In this document: positions 17,665 through 30,395 of the stretch, in pieces
How positions within the stretch are numbered: position 1 is the stretch's first letter
Layout: each line of letters opens with the position of its first letter
DNA from: Mesotaenium endlicherianum
Lineage: Eukaryota; Streptophyta; Zygnematophyceae; Zygnematales; Mesotaeniaceae
NCBI GenBank assembly: GCA_009602735.1
Contig: WELA01008389.1
Location: 91,672-150,411 of the forward strand
Direction of reading: 5' to 3'
Length of the DNA: 58,740 nucleotides
Translations under genes and position numbers: made by a program
Notes under the pieces: generated by a model
Database searches by the model: none
The model's input: the letters and a program-made list of their open reading frames with translations, nothing else
What the model was told of the DNA's origin: nothing

Positions 17665-20299
17665 ATGGCTCGCTATGATAGAGCTATTACAGTGTTCTCG
17701 CCTGACGGTCATTTATTTCAGGTAGAATATGCTACAGAAGCAGTTAGGAAGGGCACGACTGCTGTTGGAGTTCGAGGTACAGATACTATAGTCTTGGGAG
17801 TAGAAAAGAAGTCGACTGCTAAGCTCCAAGACGCTCGGTATATTCGCACTTTCATACTAGCTACGAGGTTATTCTGTTTTGAAGCTCTGCAGATGTTGAA
17901 TTGGATCTGCTGATGATGCGTAGGCATGCCACGACTGGGTGGTACTTTTAGGCATTCTATGAGTAATGTCAAGTCCAGTCTGGTGAAAATGATAGGCAAA
18001 ATATCGTGGACTTTGTCTACCCAGCTGTTCGGGTCTGCACAGAAGTTGTAGTTATCAGCATAAATGCAATGATGGTTGTCATGTCAAACCACAAGCAACA
18101 ATTGTAGCCCAGACGTCCAAGTTTTTGTGGTGCGCTACAAGTTATATGTCTATAGCATCTTTGAAGCGTTACCAATGGCACAAGAGGCCTAAATGTTATT
18201 TAAGTTGGACAACCCTGATCGCTGTTAGTAATTTATTTACGCCAGCACCGTGGCCTGGAAGCATGAGCAGTATGTGGATGCAAGTAGGTTTGTTTACATC
18301 GCAACGTGTCACCTTCGAGCCTTATGACTTGGTCTTATATGCCAAAGCTGAATGACTTGTTTTGAACAGAACTGTGCGGAAGATACACAAGTTGGACGAG
18401 CATGTTTGTCTAGCATTTGCTGGCCTCACAGCAGATGCTCGTGTTCTTGTCAACAAGGCGCGGGTTGAGTGTCAAAGCCATCGTCTGACCCTTGAAGACC
18501 CTGTTAGTGTCGAGTATATTACGAGATTCATTGCCGGTGTGCAGCAAAAGTATACACAGGTGCTCACCATCTTGGCCCTTTCCTACCTCAGCAGACCCTG
18601 CCCTCACAAGTAGCTATTTTACTTCAACTTTTTATGGACTGCTCCCTTCAGTAGCCTTGTGCAGCCCAAAGCAGAGGGGGTCCTAAAAGTCCTTTCGACA
18701 TTGAGTGTGCTGATAACATGCAAGGAGGTCCGAAATATCGTAAAACGTGCAACCCTTGTCTTGTTAGGTCATTCTTATCTTCACACTATTTTGGTTGGCC
18801 TTCAAACAGTGAAATATAAAATGATCACAATTTCAACATGTAGCCGTTGAAGTACTGAGGTCTATAGTATCTTATGAACACTTGTAACATATGAGACGCA
18901 GAGAAGAAAAGGTTGTGAAATGGGAAGTGAAAATACTTCATATTTGCATGCTAAGCAACCTGAATGTCCCACATCTCTTGGTTTTTACTCTCGACACGCA
19001 CCCAACCTGGCTACGACTTTCAAAGAAGATTGCGCCGTCTCAGATATGTGTTTCTTGCGCCATTCTGGGGAGAAGAAGCAGTTGTTGTAAGCAAAGGACC
19101 AATTTCCTGCAATTGGCTTTGTCTTTATTTTGTTTCTAGATCGAGTGTCAGGAGGGCTGCAAGTTTTGTGGGGTTTAAGTTCCAAGCCCTTGTAGGATTG
19201 TGCATTACATGTACCCTTTTGGATATTGGCTGTATTGAGTAACCGTTGTGGCACCTCTCTGGGTGTCCTTTTAATTTCAAAATCAGTACTAAAGAGCTGC
19301 TTGGCTCACTGATTTGCTAATTCGACTAAATAAATACGACGAGGGATGGCCTAATCAGTTAAGCCTTATCAGTTTCGTTGGTCAAATGGCTGTGCTTTAT
19401 GCACTTTAGTTATCCTGCTGCGTTTCTGCTGCTTAGTTCTTGCAAGGTGTAGTACATAAGTGTGTAGGCGTTTGATGCCAAACGCGGAGCAGATCTGGTG
19501 AGTAATATACGTGCATGATACAAATGTCTCGTTCTGTTTGTGGCGGGTGATGGTTTTAAATGATGCAGAGCGGAGGTGTGCGGCCATTTGGTATTTCAAC
19601 CCTCATTGTTGGGTTTGATCCACATACAAAGGCGCCTGCCTTGTTCCAGACGGACCCCTCAGGGACTTTCACAGCATGGAAAGCAAACGCGACAGGCCGA
19701 AACTCAAAGACGGTTCGGGAGTTCCTGGAGAAGAACTATGAGGAGACTTCGGGCGATGACACTGTGAAACTTGCTGTGCGAGCTTTGCTGGAGGTAAAGG
19801 ATTCCTTCGGCAGGTGTAATGAGTGATGCATTCTAAAGCTGACACAGTAACCCGCCTGCTTTTCATCTGTTTTTATTTTAAGCTAACGTGTCATAGTCCG
19901 ATGTCAAATTTTCGTTTGCACGGGTAGCAACTGAGATCATTTGATTCGCTTCTTGTGGTTTGCAGATTGTTTGATCATAGCAGGGCTGCGTACTACTCCA
20001 TTGGCTTACACCAGGGATGTCGAGGATGTGTGATTTGAAGCTCCCTTCAATTTTCTGGCTTGCTGTTTTGGTGTCTGGTTGTCTAAGTTGTCTGATTGTT
20101 GCACTGCTGCTTACACTTCTGGCTTTCACGTTTTTCTCAGGTGGTGGAAGCTGGAGGGAAGAATGTAGAGATTGCAGTGATGACGAAGCAGGGCTTGCGC
20201 ATCTTGGAAGAATCTGAAGTTGAGGTTGTGGTGGCAAAGATAGAGGCTGAGAAAGCTGCAGCAGAGGCTGCTAAGAAGGGCACTCAACAAGATCAATAA
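17665..20299 (+). CDS. PAD1/PSMA7: 20S proteasome subunit alpha type-7 (alpha4)
   Basis: Alpha-ring subunit of the 20S proteasome core (alpha4, PSMA7 in animals, PAD1 in plants). Four exons: 17665-17837, 18370-18559, 19569-19793, 20141-20299; borders are GT-AG and phases agree. The product is 248 residues, the normal family length. The N-terminus [20 protein letters not shown] is the alpha-subunit signature, followed by [76 protein letters not shown] and [11 protein letters not shown]. The tail is short and charged ([16 protein letters not shown]), as in plant and algal orthologues. Alpha subunits lack the catalytic N-terminal Thr, and none is present. Convergent with the CDIN1-like gene, 469 bp away. 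Confidence 0.97.
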
Positions 20300-20768
20300 T
20301 AACTTACTAGAAGATATATCTCCTTAATACATTAATTCTTTGCAAAACCACCTTTGTACAGCGTATGCATAGTGCCAATAATATCAAAGTGCAATTCATA
20401 AGGTACAATATTCCCTGTTCAAGAACTCTTGATTAGCCTGGAGAACACAGCTGTCATGTTGGACAAGGCAGAGTAGTTTGATACCAACAATAATGTGTTC
20501 ATGTGCATTCACGAGTGTACAGTGGCAAACCTACATCTGCTTTCCCTCTTAGTGTGCAAGGTGTCCAGCATCCTCTATCAGTATTCATATTACACTCCAT
20601 GTTGTATATGATACGTAGCAGCTGCATCACCCCCGCACCCCTCACATGGAACTTGATGGAAGAGTTGTGCATTCATTGGTGTTCTGTGTCTACAGTCGGG
20701 CAAAACTATGAATAGATTGCAATCAATACAAAATCCACAGGGATACTGTGGATCGATTGTGGATATTT

Positions 20769-22707
20769 CTAGTCAACCATGGGTGTGGCCTCAACACTAA
20801 GAGTTGGCAGACAGTAGATCTCTTCTTGGGATGGGAAATGGTCGAGAAGGAGCACGTCTGGATGATCATTGAGATCATCTATATATCCAAACCAATAGAT
20901 CACCAAGCCTGGCCCAAACCTGTTGACATACCTGTAAAAGAAAAGAGACATATGTGCTCAATCGCGACTTGCTGTGGAGATGTGGAATCATCGTGGGAGG
21001 GGCGGGGGGAGGGGAGGGGAGCAGTGACATACTAACTCTGAAGCTCTTATCAAGGCTTGCTTCCTACTACAGCACCTTTACCAACTGCAATACACCGAAG
21101 TGTTCACATGGAATGAGTACAGCTTCATGAATAAAAAGAAGCGACTAGCTCACCTTTGAAATTGCTCAGATGCATTCATTCGGTGGTTGTACTCATCACC
21201 AAAGGACGCTTTGCTGTCAATCCACCACACTGTGCGACCGAGGACCCCGATGGGCACATGGAGCTTCGCATCAGGCGTCTTGCTGAACCCTGCAGCTCTC
21301 AGTTCCTCTTCAGACTGGAAGGGTATTCCCAGCTCCCGCAATTTGCTGCACATGAGACCTTCATACCTGTGAAAGAAAATAAGAAAGTCATCATGACAGG
21401 CTGATGTAGAGCACAGTAGGACAACTGTAGCTTCAGACTGGAGCTACCCGAGCAAGCCATGGTAAAGATGGAGGATCTGGCATAGAGGAGAACGACCACA
21501 TCTCCATGAATTAGCAGCACTACATCTCTAAAAGCACCTGAAATGCTGGAGGCTAGAGATGCAAAGGAGGCCAATTCTAAAATCATACTCTGCTGTCTTT
21601 CTCTGTAAAAGACTTTCCAAGCGCTACTTCCGCCGATTGCTTACCACGTGGTTTCATTGACATTTTTTGAGTGCCAATAAGGGACACGCCTCTCTCACTT
21701 CCTAGACCTCCATAATTTGTAAAACAGGGAATATGAGAGCTTACTCAATGCCAGTGATGCGCCGGATCATCTCCACCGAAGGTGAGCTGACAGTATCATT
21801 TTCAGTGCAGCGGTATAAATCCTTCCTCAGCCTCTCCTGGGGTACCTCCACTGACACTGCCGTCTCAGCTCTGTCCGACTCAACGGCATCAGGGTCTATT
21901 GTGTGCTGCTTAAGAAACGAGTACTTGTATGGACCTTCAGGCAAGCGCGAGGGGTCTTTGATGATGGCACCAAGAGAATGCTTGGGGATTTTCACAAGAT
22001 TCTCTAGGAGAAAACGAGCGAGTATGCTGGGGGGAACACTGTAAGCTGCACTAATCTCCAGGATGTCATCCCCTTCAGCGTACCTGAGACATTGCCAGAC
22101 AACCAGTTTTCAGTAGGAAGAGAGGAGGCCTATTAATCCACTCTTCCCACTTGTCGAACATGCAGCAGCCCAGTACTTCTAGGGGATGACTCGTGGGCTC
22201 ATTTCTTGATATGCATGATTTCATCCTTCCGGTGAAAATTGTTGGAAGGAGAAACTCCTTTGAACGCAGAAACTTCTGCTTCCTATACAGTCTTTACAAC
22301 GGTTTATATTACGAGCAGCATAGTACAGAAGCTGCTGGCTAGGCTCTCGTATCCTTATGGATTCATCAACTAATTTATAGGATATATACATATGGAAACT
22401 TGCAGTGCTTGTGCAAGAGGGCGTCGTGACCTTTCCCACGGAGTGGCGCATGCGCAAATAAAGGACATATGAATGAAACAAGGTGTTTTGCTTCCTGCTG
22501 AACTTGCCTCATGATGTACTGGGTGATTTGGTGGGGTGCACGAAACTTGTGATGGTTTTGGCGTATGTACTTAGAGCTCTCCTGAGATGTTATTGCTACG
22601 ACTGTTTCAAAGTGTAGGCCTGGCCAAGCTTGAAGTATCTCCTTCTGCTGCGTCCCTCTTCCGTATGACACGGCTTCTCTTATCTCCTCGAACAACTCCC
22701 TTTTCAT
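20769..22707 (-). CDS. CDIN1: CDAN1-interacting nuclease 1-like (C15orf41) protein
   Basis: Orthologue of the predicted PD-(D/E)XK-type nuclease CDIN1/C15orf41, which in animals binds codanin-1 (histone/ASF1 handling, red-cell anaemia); its role in algae is unknown. Four exons: 22508-22707, 21745-22083, 21154-21366, 20769-20931, giving 304 residues (human about 281). Conserved blocks are the N-terminal helical region (YIRQNHHKFRAPHQITQYIM), PPSILARFLLENL, LRAAGFSKTPDAKLHVPIGV, the catalytic-looking WWIDSKASFGDE (D/E...K core) and the near-invariant RFGPGLVIYWFGY. An in-frame stop precedes the ATG at 22707. Intron 1 fits only if its donor is GC (AG|GCAAGT); the other introns are GT-AG. Divergent from the GCR1-like gene. 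Confidence 0.92.
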
Positions 22708-23991
22708 GCTTCCAGAGGCTTACTCGCACAGTGAGCCTATGCCTATCCTTTTGCCATCTGGCAAGGAGGACGTGAAAACACCAATGTCAAGCTCTAACAC
22801 CTTACTGATATACAAAAGCTTGACTATATGGCGGCTTTAACTCTCATCCAGTGTTAATAAATGTGAATAGCTAGCCCAAGGTACCCCACGGATCAATCTT
22901 AGACTCCTTCCCAAACCTGCCTGACACATCGAGATGATGTAGGCTGGTGAAGCTGAGCCAAAAATACTACTGCATCCTGATGAAGTTCCATACACTAGTG
23001 ACCTTGCCCATTCCTACAATACACGTCCATCATTGTCAACTACGTTAAAAAGTTTCTCAACCGCCACGCTTTATGGCCATATCACTTGCTGTCTTATATG
23101 CCCAAGCCTGCTGAAGTGCACGCAAACAGATACCAGCTAGCCCTTTCCCTGGTGTTAGTCATTGCGCACGACACCCATGAATTTTCAGTTTGAATGAATA
23201 TGACTTGCATTTTCAAATATGGACGTATCGCAACAGCCCCTCAAATGCACGAAATTTTACGCGTTCCTCATTCTCTTCCGGTTACAAAAAGGGAAGGCTC
23301 GCCCCCTCAGAGATGAAGTTGCGTGTGAAATTGAGACCTTGAAAGCACTTGAAAGCAAGCATTGGCACGTTTTGACCGTCAGCTCGTTGACCACCCTCGG
23401 CCCCCCATCCAGCTGGGCTTTCCAGGGCCTTCAATAGCGAGAGCCTGGGAGAACCGAAATGGGATGGAGTGGACGGAGTGGACGGAGCATGGGACGGAGA
23501 GAGCTCCCTTAAGAAAGCTCGCAGTGAATCATAACAGCAATGCTTTCTGTTCAACTCTCGGGGGCTTGAGGAACTTCGCTTGTTCTTAAGTATATTTTTC
23601 TATATGGTAGCCTCTGCAACTAAGCCTCGCTGTGAGCATGTGTGAAGGCCCTGGTACTTAATTCTTACAGGTCGTGCCATATTAGACTTCACTTGAAGGC
23701 TGTGTTTTTTTGGCGTCGGTAGCCGTGAGCAATACAGGCAGCAATGTAGCTTCTACCAGTTATGAAAACCTGCCGCGAGCTATTTAATCACGTAACAGAT
23801 GGATTCTTACCTGCGCGTTTGCATGCCGGGCACCCCTTTATGACCATACCTTCTGCTCTTGAGGATATGACTTTATGTTATCCAAGCCGCACAATATATC
23901 TGGTCGCGTCTTAAAATTTGTAAAGGAACGTTCTTAGCAGTAGGCAAGGAAGTGGTCCCCGCCTTTCACAGACAAGCTCAGGAAGGGCACG
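22708..23991. promoter_or_regulatory. Divergent intergenic region, CDIN1 / GCR1
   Basis: About 1.3 kb that should hold both promoters. No exon or RNA gene was recognised. A short triplet-like tandem (gagtggacggagtggacgga) sits near 23467-23487. Base composition is near neutral. Confidence 0.4.
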
Positions 23992-26900
23992 ATGATAGAG
24001 GGGTTGACTGCTGGTCAAACAAGGGCATTGACCGGCATCAATGTGGGGGCATCGTTCCTATCATTTTGTGGGAGTGCCTTTGTGGTGCTCTGCTACCTCC
24101 TCTTCAAGGATTTGAGAAAGTTCTCCTTCAGATTGGTCTTCTATCTATCATTATCGGTGAGTCACAATATTCTAGCAAGACACACTACGTAGTTCCATTC
24201 ACGCCAAGAAAATTCTCTCTCGCTCTCGCATCCCACCATTACTCTGGGGCTAGAAGTTGTGCGACTTCTTGCCCTCTCGTCTTCATCGCCAGCATCTTCA
24301 GCCACCAATGCATGTGGAAGGCTGAACGCACGCGACTTCCTCCTTCTTTCCCATGGTCGCCTTGCAGGCAGTTTGATTTTACTGAAATGCGTTACCGTTG
24401 CACGTAATTCTCACGACAAGACAGTCCTGGCAAGTTCTGCACTTGACGAGAGCCTGTCATATGACACCCTTCTGCAGTAGAAATGAAAGAAGTAGGGCGA
24501 GATTGAGGTACTCGTGCAGAATGAGCAACTTCTTTCTGCAGGCGGGAACTCTGATGCAGAGAGAGAGAGAGAGAGAGTAATCCACATCCAAACAGCATCA
24601 TGCATGCATAGAATGTGAGCAGAAACACTCACAATAGCCACCCACGCACTCCCTCCACACATTCCCCTTCAATCTCAGCCTCTGCCGTGGCAAAAAGCCC
24701 GTCCCTGTGAAGGCAAGCCCAGCTCAGCTTCGCCATGCAGAAAAAAATTGGTGTGGTGTGGTCCCAGAACAATTGGCGGCCTTTCTGCTCCAGGCTGACC
24801 CAAAGGGTGTACTGGCTGTGGCTCTGGCTGTGGCTGTGGCTCTGGCTCTGGCTCGGGTCCTTCGGGTGCTTGAGCAGGACATGCTGACAAGCTTCTTCAA
24901 CCTTCTAGGGTGAGCATTCCTCACGACACACATGCACATGCGCACGCGCACGCACACGCACACACCACACACACACACGCGCGCGCGCACACGGCCGCAC
25001 TCGTACATACACCTTACCTTCTCGTTCCGCCTACAGGCTCTCAGCAGTCAGCTTGCAGCTCCTCACAATTCATACTTATCACCCCCATGAGGGCCAGGCC
25101 TCTGGCGTTTGCTCCTTCCCAGCCCCTCGTTGCCCCACCCATCGAAACCTGGTGCTCTCCCGAGCACACCAAAACACCCGTGGCTCTCACACTGGTGGGC
25201 AGAACCCTCATACAGCTCTTCTGCAGAGCTCGCCCCTTGGACTCCATGCCCCCATAGCGATTTCTCACGTTCTTCATATTCTCTTTTTGTCCCCCATGCA
25301 GCTGCTGGTGTGGAGGGGAGGAACGGGGGTCCGAGGGGGGGGGATTATTGGGGGGGTGGCAGGGCNNNNNNNNNNNNNNNNNNNNNNNNNNNNNNNNNNN
25401 NNNNNNNNNNNNNNNNNNNNNNNNNNNNNNNNNNNNNNNNNNNNNNNNNNNNNNNNNNNNNNNNNNNNNNNNNNNNNNNNNNNNNNNNNNNNNNNNNNNN
25501 NNNNNNNNNNNNNNNNNNNNNNNNNNNNNNNNNNNNNNNNNNNNNNNNNNNNNNNNNNNNNNNNNNNNNNNNNNNNNNNNNNNNNNNNNNNNNNNNNNNN
25601 NNNNNNNNNNNNNNNNNNNNNNNNNNNNNNNNNNNNNNNNNNNNNNNNNNNNNNNNNNNNNNNNNNNNNNNNNNNNNNNNNNNNNNNNNNNNNNNNNNNN
25701 NNNNNNNNNNNNNNNNNNNNNNNNNNNNNNNNNNNNNNNNNNNNNNNNNNNNNNNNNNNNNNNNNNNNNNNNNNNNNNNNNNNNNNNNNNNNNNNNNNNN
25801 NNNNNNNNNNNNNNNNNNNNNNNNNNNNNNNNNNNNNNNNNNNNNNNNNNNNNNNNNNNNNNNNNNNNNNNNNNNNNNNNNNNNNNNNNNNNNNNNNNNN
25901 NNNNNNNNNNNNNNNNNNNNNNNNNNNNNNNNNNNNNNNNNNNNNNNNNNNNNNNNNNNNNNNNNNNNNNNNNNNNNNNNNNNNNNNNNNNNNNNNNNNN
26001 NNGGGGAGGTTGGTAGGGGGCCGGGGAGGAAGAGGGAGAAGGGAGGGGGGGAGAGGGTCAGGGGAGGCGGGAGAGGGGTCTATGTGTACAGAGCTTGATG
26101 CTGGGTGCTTGTGCTGCTGCTGCTGCTGCTCCTGCTGCTGGGGCTGGTGCTGGGGCTGCGGGCGGGGAGCAGAGACCCGGGGGAGGGCGTGTTGTGCTAC
26201 ATGCAGGGGTACGCTACGCAGTTCTTCTGGGTAGCGTCGTTCCTGTGGACCACCACCATCGCGTTCACGCTGCACCGCACCGTCATCCGCCACAAGACCA
26301 ACGTGGACGCCCTCGGCCCCTACTTCCACGCCTACGTCTGGGGTGGGGCCTCCTCCCCTTCTCTCTTTCTCTCTCTCTCTCCCTTCTCTTCTCTATCTCA
26401 CCCTCTCCCTCTCTCGCTGGCTCGCTGGCTCGCTTGCCACCGGGGCCCACTTCCACGCTTCCCCGCTTTCGCTGCACAGTGACTGAGGCACAGGCACAGG
26501 CACAGAGAGGGAGGCGCAGAGGGAGAGGGCGATGGAGGGGCTTGGCTTGGCTGACGTCGTGAAAGGAGGGGCCGGGCTGACGCCGCGAGGGCCCTCGTGA
26601 GCGTGAGCGTGCAGGCACGGCGCTGGTGATGACGCTGCTCCCGTCCATCGGCGCCGACTACGGCCCCGCGGGCGCCTGGTGCTGGGTGCAGAACGAGAAG
26701 CTCGCCGGCAAGGTGCACTCACTCTGCCGCTGCTGCTGCTGCCGCCGCCGCTGCTGCTGTTGGCCAGCCTGCCTGCCTGCCTGCCTGCCTGCTTCTCCCT
26801 CTCCCCCCCCCTCTCCTTCTCAGTCTGCCTGCCTCTGGTTCTGTGCCTGCATCAACTGCGGCAGCACATGCGGCTGCGGCTGCGGCTGCAGCTGGTGCGG

Positions 26901-29070
26901 CTGGTACAAGAGCAGGGTGCCTGATGCGTGCCTTCTGGGTGTCTCTCCCTCCTGTGTTGCAAACAGCCTCACCCGAGGTTCACTTCCGCTTTCAGCATGT
27001 GACTTTAGGTCGTGGCCGGCCTCTCCGGCAGGCTCTCTGTCCCCGGTGATGCTCCTCCTCCTCCTCCTCCCCCTCCTCCCGTCTCTTGGTCTCTTCTGTG
27101 GTGTCCTTGTGTGTGCGCCAGTCCGCAGCTTCAGATCGAGCACACAGCCGCGCCAGGCGGCTCGGTCGGCAGAGAAAGCTGGCAGACGGCCTGACTGAGA
27201 GCCAGGATGGGCGGCATGGCGTGCACGTCCGGGCTTTGTGGGATGGGCACCTGGCGGCACGCTGGCTCGATTCGCCGCTGTCTCCTCGCCCTCCGGCAAC
27301 CGCGGCAGTGTTGCGTGCCCCATGGGAAGTGAAACGTTAAACATCCACATCTGAACTCGTCAGGTGTGCATGGACGCGCGCGCATATGTGCGTCGCTGTG
27401 TGCGTTTCTGTGAGTGTGTGTGCGTGTAACACGTGTGCACTTTGGCGGGGCTCCGGGGGCCGTGGGGGGCGGGCGGGACGGGGGGGGGGCGCGGGGGGTG
27501 GGGGGGGGACAAGTGCAGGTGCTGCGCTTTCTGACGTTCTACGTGCCGCTGTGGGGCGCGGCGTGCTTCAACGGCACTGTCTATTTCCAGGTCATCCGCA
27601 TGCTCAGCAATGCCACCCGGGTCAGTACCCTCACTACTTACTCCCGTCGTACTGCAGCACCCCNTCCCTGTCCTCCTGGCACCTGCAGGCAGTCTCGTCT
27701 CAGGGTTTGCCAATACCTGCCGGCGAAGTCCTTTGAGAAAGGAGGAAGGCAACGAGGCTCTCTTCCTCTCTCTCGCTCTCGTCGACAGCTGCCGCATTCG
27801 CGCAGCTCCCCTTCAGAAGGGCTCCAGTAGCTGGGAGGCATCAGGGAGGGCCTACAGGGACCAGCTGGGAGGCAGTGGATGTACTCGAGGAAGGGCAGGG
27901 GGGCTGCATGGGGTGGCATGATGAATGAATGTTGCACCACCACCACCACCACCACCACCACTGTTTCCCTGCTGCTCCTGTGCTTGCTGGGCCTTCTCCT
28001 CTGCCGCCAGCTGTGGGCTCGACCCATGGCCACGCGGGCTAGATCAGCTGGACCTGCCTGCCCCGCCATTGTGCGAGCCCTCGGTTGGCCTGGCCTGGTT
28101 TCGCCTTACCCATCCCCCTTTCCCCCCCCCCTCCCCTTCCCTCGCGTGCCCACTCTCTCACCCAGCAGGAGAAGCAAGCACGCTGCCTAACGGCTCCAAT
28201 GAAGCAGCTCGTGCAAGCTCCCCGGCTGTACGCCATTGTTTGGCATCGGTCTCACTCGCGCACTCCCACCCCAGGCGGGCCCCCCAGGGTGTTGATTGCG
28301 CCCCCCGGGCTGTCCTGCTGAGTGAATAGCGAGTCTGAAGAGAAGGTGCGTGGCGCGTGCGCGTGAGTGCATGTGCCCTCCCTCCCCCCACTCCAACCAC
28401 CGCCGTGTGCTGACGACGCCCGCGGCCCTTGCAGATGGCAGCCAACATACCGGAGAGGCAGCGTCAGCTGGACGTGGGGACCACGGCCCGCGTCTCACAG
28501 GTGCGTGCGCTTGCCTGACCGCCGCCCGACCCCCTAACCTGCCTATTCGCCAGCCTGGCACACTGCATTGGCTCTACTCTCGCCTCCTTCCCCTACCCTC
28601 TCCCTCAGCCTATCCTGCTCCTTTCATAAACAACTTGCTACTGCTGCCACTTGTGCCAGCCTGCTGCTAGAAGAGTGTGACCTGTCCAGTCTGGCCTGCA
28701 TGCGGGGGCTGGGCGAGTGCTGCTCGGTGACCGCTGCCCGCTGACGTGGTGCTGAGGTGGGCGTTTGCTGATCTTGCGCGTCGCGTGGCATGTGGTGGCA
28801 GGCAATGCGGCGGTGGGGCTACTACCCGCTCATCCTGATTGGCTCCTGGATGTTTGGCACCATCAACAAGATACACAACCTGGTGGCGCCACATCGGCCC
28901 CTCTTCTGGCTCTACTGTCTCCACATCGGCACCTCAGCGCTCATGGTGCGCTGCCTCCGCCTCCCCTGACCTCCCCTCCCAGCCACCTCCTCCTCCTCCT
29001 CTTCCTCCTCCACCTCCCGCTCCTCCTCCTCCTCCTCCTTTCCCCCCCCCTTTTCCTCCTCCCCCTCCTC

Positions 29071-29110
<40 letters not shown>

Positions 29111-30395
29111 GATTTCCATCAGTTGTTTCACTGGAAGAGATAGCCTTTTTCCCTTTTTTTGACGCTGTTCGACACAAGGCACAGTACGCTCTGCCTGCGT
29201 CTGGGCCGGCCGATGTGCACCGCTGCCGGCAGAAGATGGGGACCCGAGCGGGTGACAGCCATGTGCCACGCATGCCGACACCTGGCTGCCTGCCGCGTCC
29301 CTGACAAACGTGAGCTCTGGGCTGTGACGTCCTCTCCACCTGGCAGAAGCAGAGGCAAGGAAGTTGTTGTGCACGAGGTTCTGAGATTGGAGATTGGAGA
29401 ACTGAATAATTGCTGCGGGTGAAGCCCCCGCCCGCTGCCTGTATAACCCTATGCTGTTCGTCCTCTGGTCTTCTCCCTCCCCTTGAGACAACTCCCCGTG
29501 GCAACGGCTGCGTGTACGTCGGCTTTCGCTTGCTTCTTCGGGATTGCAGCATCTTGCAAAGGCAGAAGCACAAGCATCATCTTGATCTCTGGAGCCCACA
29601 GGGGCTGCCTGTCTGCTTCTCAGAGCAGCGCAGCTCTGGACCTCCTTGCCACTTTGACACCCCGACAGATAAGGAGGACCCTGGGCCCGAGGCCGCCCCT
29701 CCTTGAGCGACCCGATAGTTGGGAGGCGTGTGTGTAAGAGGGGTAGCGTGCGCTCTTTAATCGATATAGATCGCTGGAGCTGCTGCCACGCAATTCTCAG
29801 CTGGCGCTTTGTGGCGAGGAGAGAGTTGAGGGCGTGTTGTGGTGCGTTCCTCTTCTTGTGCGACTGGCGTGCTTGTGCAGGGGCTGTTCAACTCCATCGC
29901 CTACGGCCTCAACGCGGCCGTGCGCCGGACTCTGCGCGAAAAGTTCAACGAGTATGTTCCTCCTTGACTGCCCCCCACCTGCTGGCTTTTTGTCACCGTC
30001 GACGTTGACATGTCTGCTTCTTGTTCAACTTGAGGTCACACAGAACAGTGGCAACCTCTCCTTGCGCTGCACGCTCTAACTTCCGATGAAGCTTCATCTT
30101 CTCTCAGTTCCTTGCTTTACATGTAAGAGTACGTTGGGCCAGATTCTGTTCACATTTGCGGAGGGTGAATGTCGATTTACATTAATGAAGTGGCATAGCC
30201 CACGGTTCTCAGGCGTATTGTTGGGACAAGTGACTCTGACTGATGATTTTATAGGTTGTTTATTCCTCTCTTTCCAGGTACTGGCCTGAGAAGCTGCGAT
30301 TTTGGGGCGCATCGCAACCTGCCTTTGTGAAGCTAGAGGACGCTCTAAATGAGGAGAATGAGTTGATTGCAGTGGCAGACAACGACGGACCTTAA
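23992..30395 (+). CDS. GCR1: GCR1-type seven-transmembrane receptor
   Basis: Class E-like (cAMP-receptor-related) 7TM protein, the plant GCR1 family at the plasma membrane; coupling to G-alpha has been proposed in plants and is debated. Nine exons join in phase: 23992-24156, 24878-24909, 26173-26342, 26615-26712, 27519-27620, 28435-28500, 28802-28945, 29881-29951, 30278-30395, giving 321 residues (Arabidopsis GCR1 326). Landmarks: LTAGQTRALTGINVGASFLS and FKDLRKFSFRLVFYLSLS (TM1-2), FFWVASFLWTTTIAFTLHRT (TM3), AGAWCWVQNEKL, RFLTFYVPLWGAACFNGTVY (TM5), RRWGYYPLILIGSWMFGTIN (TM6) and GLFNSIAYGLNAAVRRTL (TM7). The usual CYxQGY motif is present as CYMQGY. The C-tail is acidic and shorter than in plants. 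Introns hold CCT, CTG and CAC microsatellites, a single N and a 637-bp N-gap. Exons 1, 2 and 9 lie in near-neutral DNA, the middle exons in very GC-rich DNA. Confidence 0.94.
25366..26002. other. Assembly gap (637 N)
   Basis: Run of N inside intron 2 of the GCR1-like gene. The flanking exons join in phase without it. Confidence 0.97.
28982..29110. repeat. (CCT)n and (CTG)n microsatellites
   Basis: Compound trinucleotide tract in intron 7 of the GCR1-like gene, starting a few tens of bases after its donor. Confidence 0.9.
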
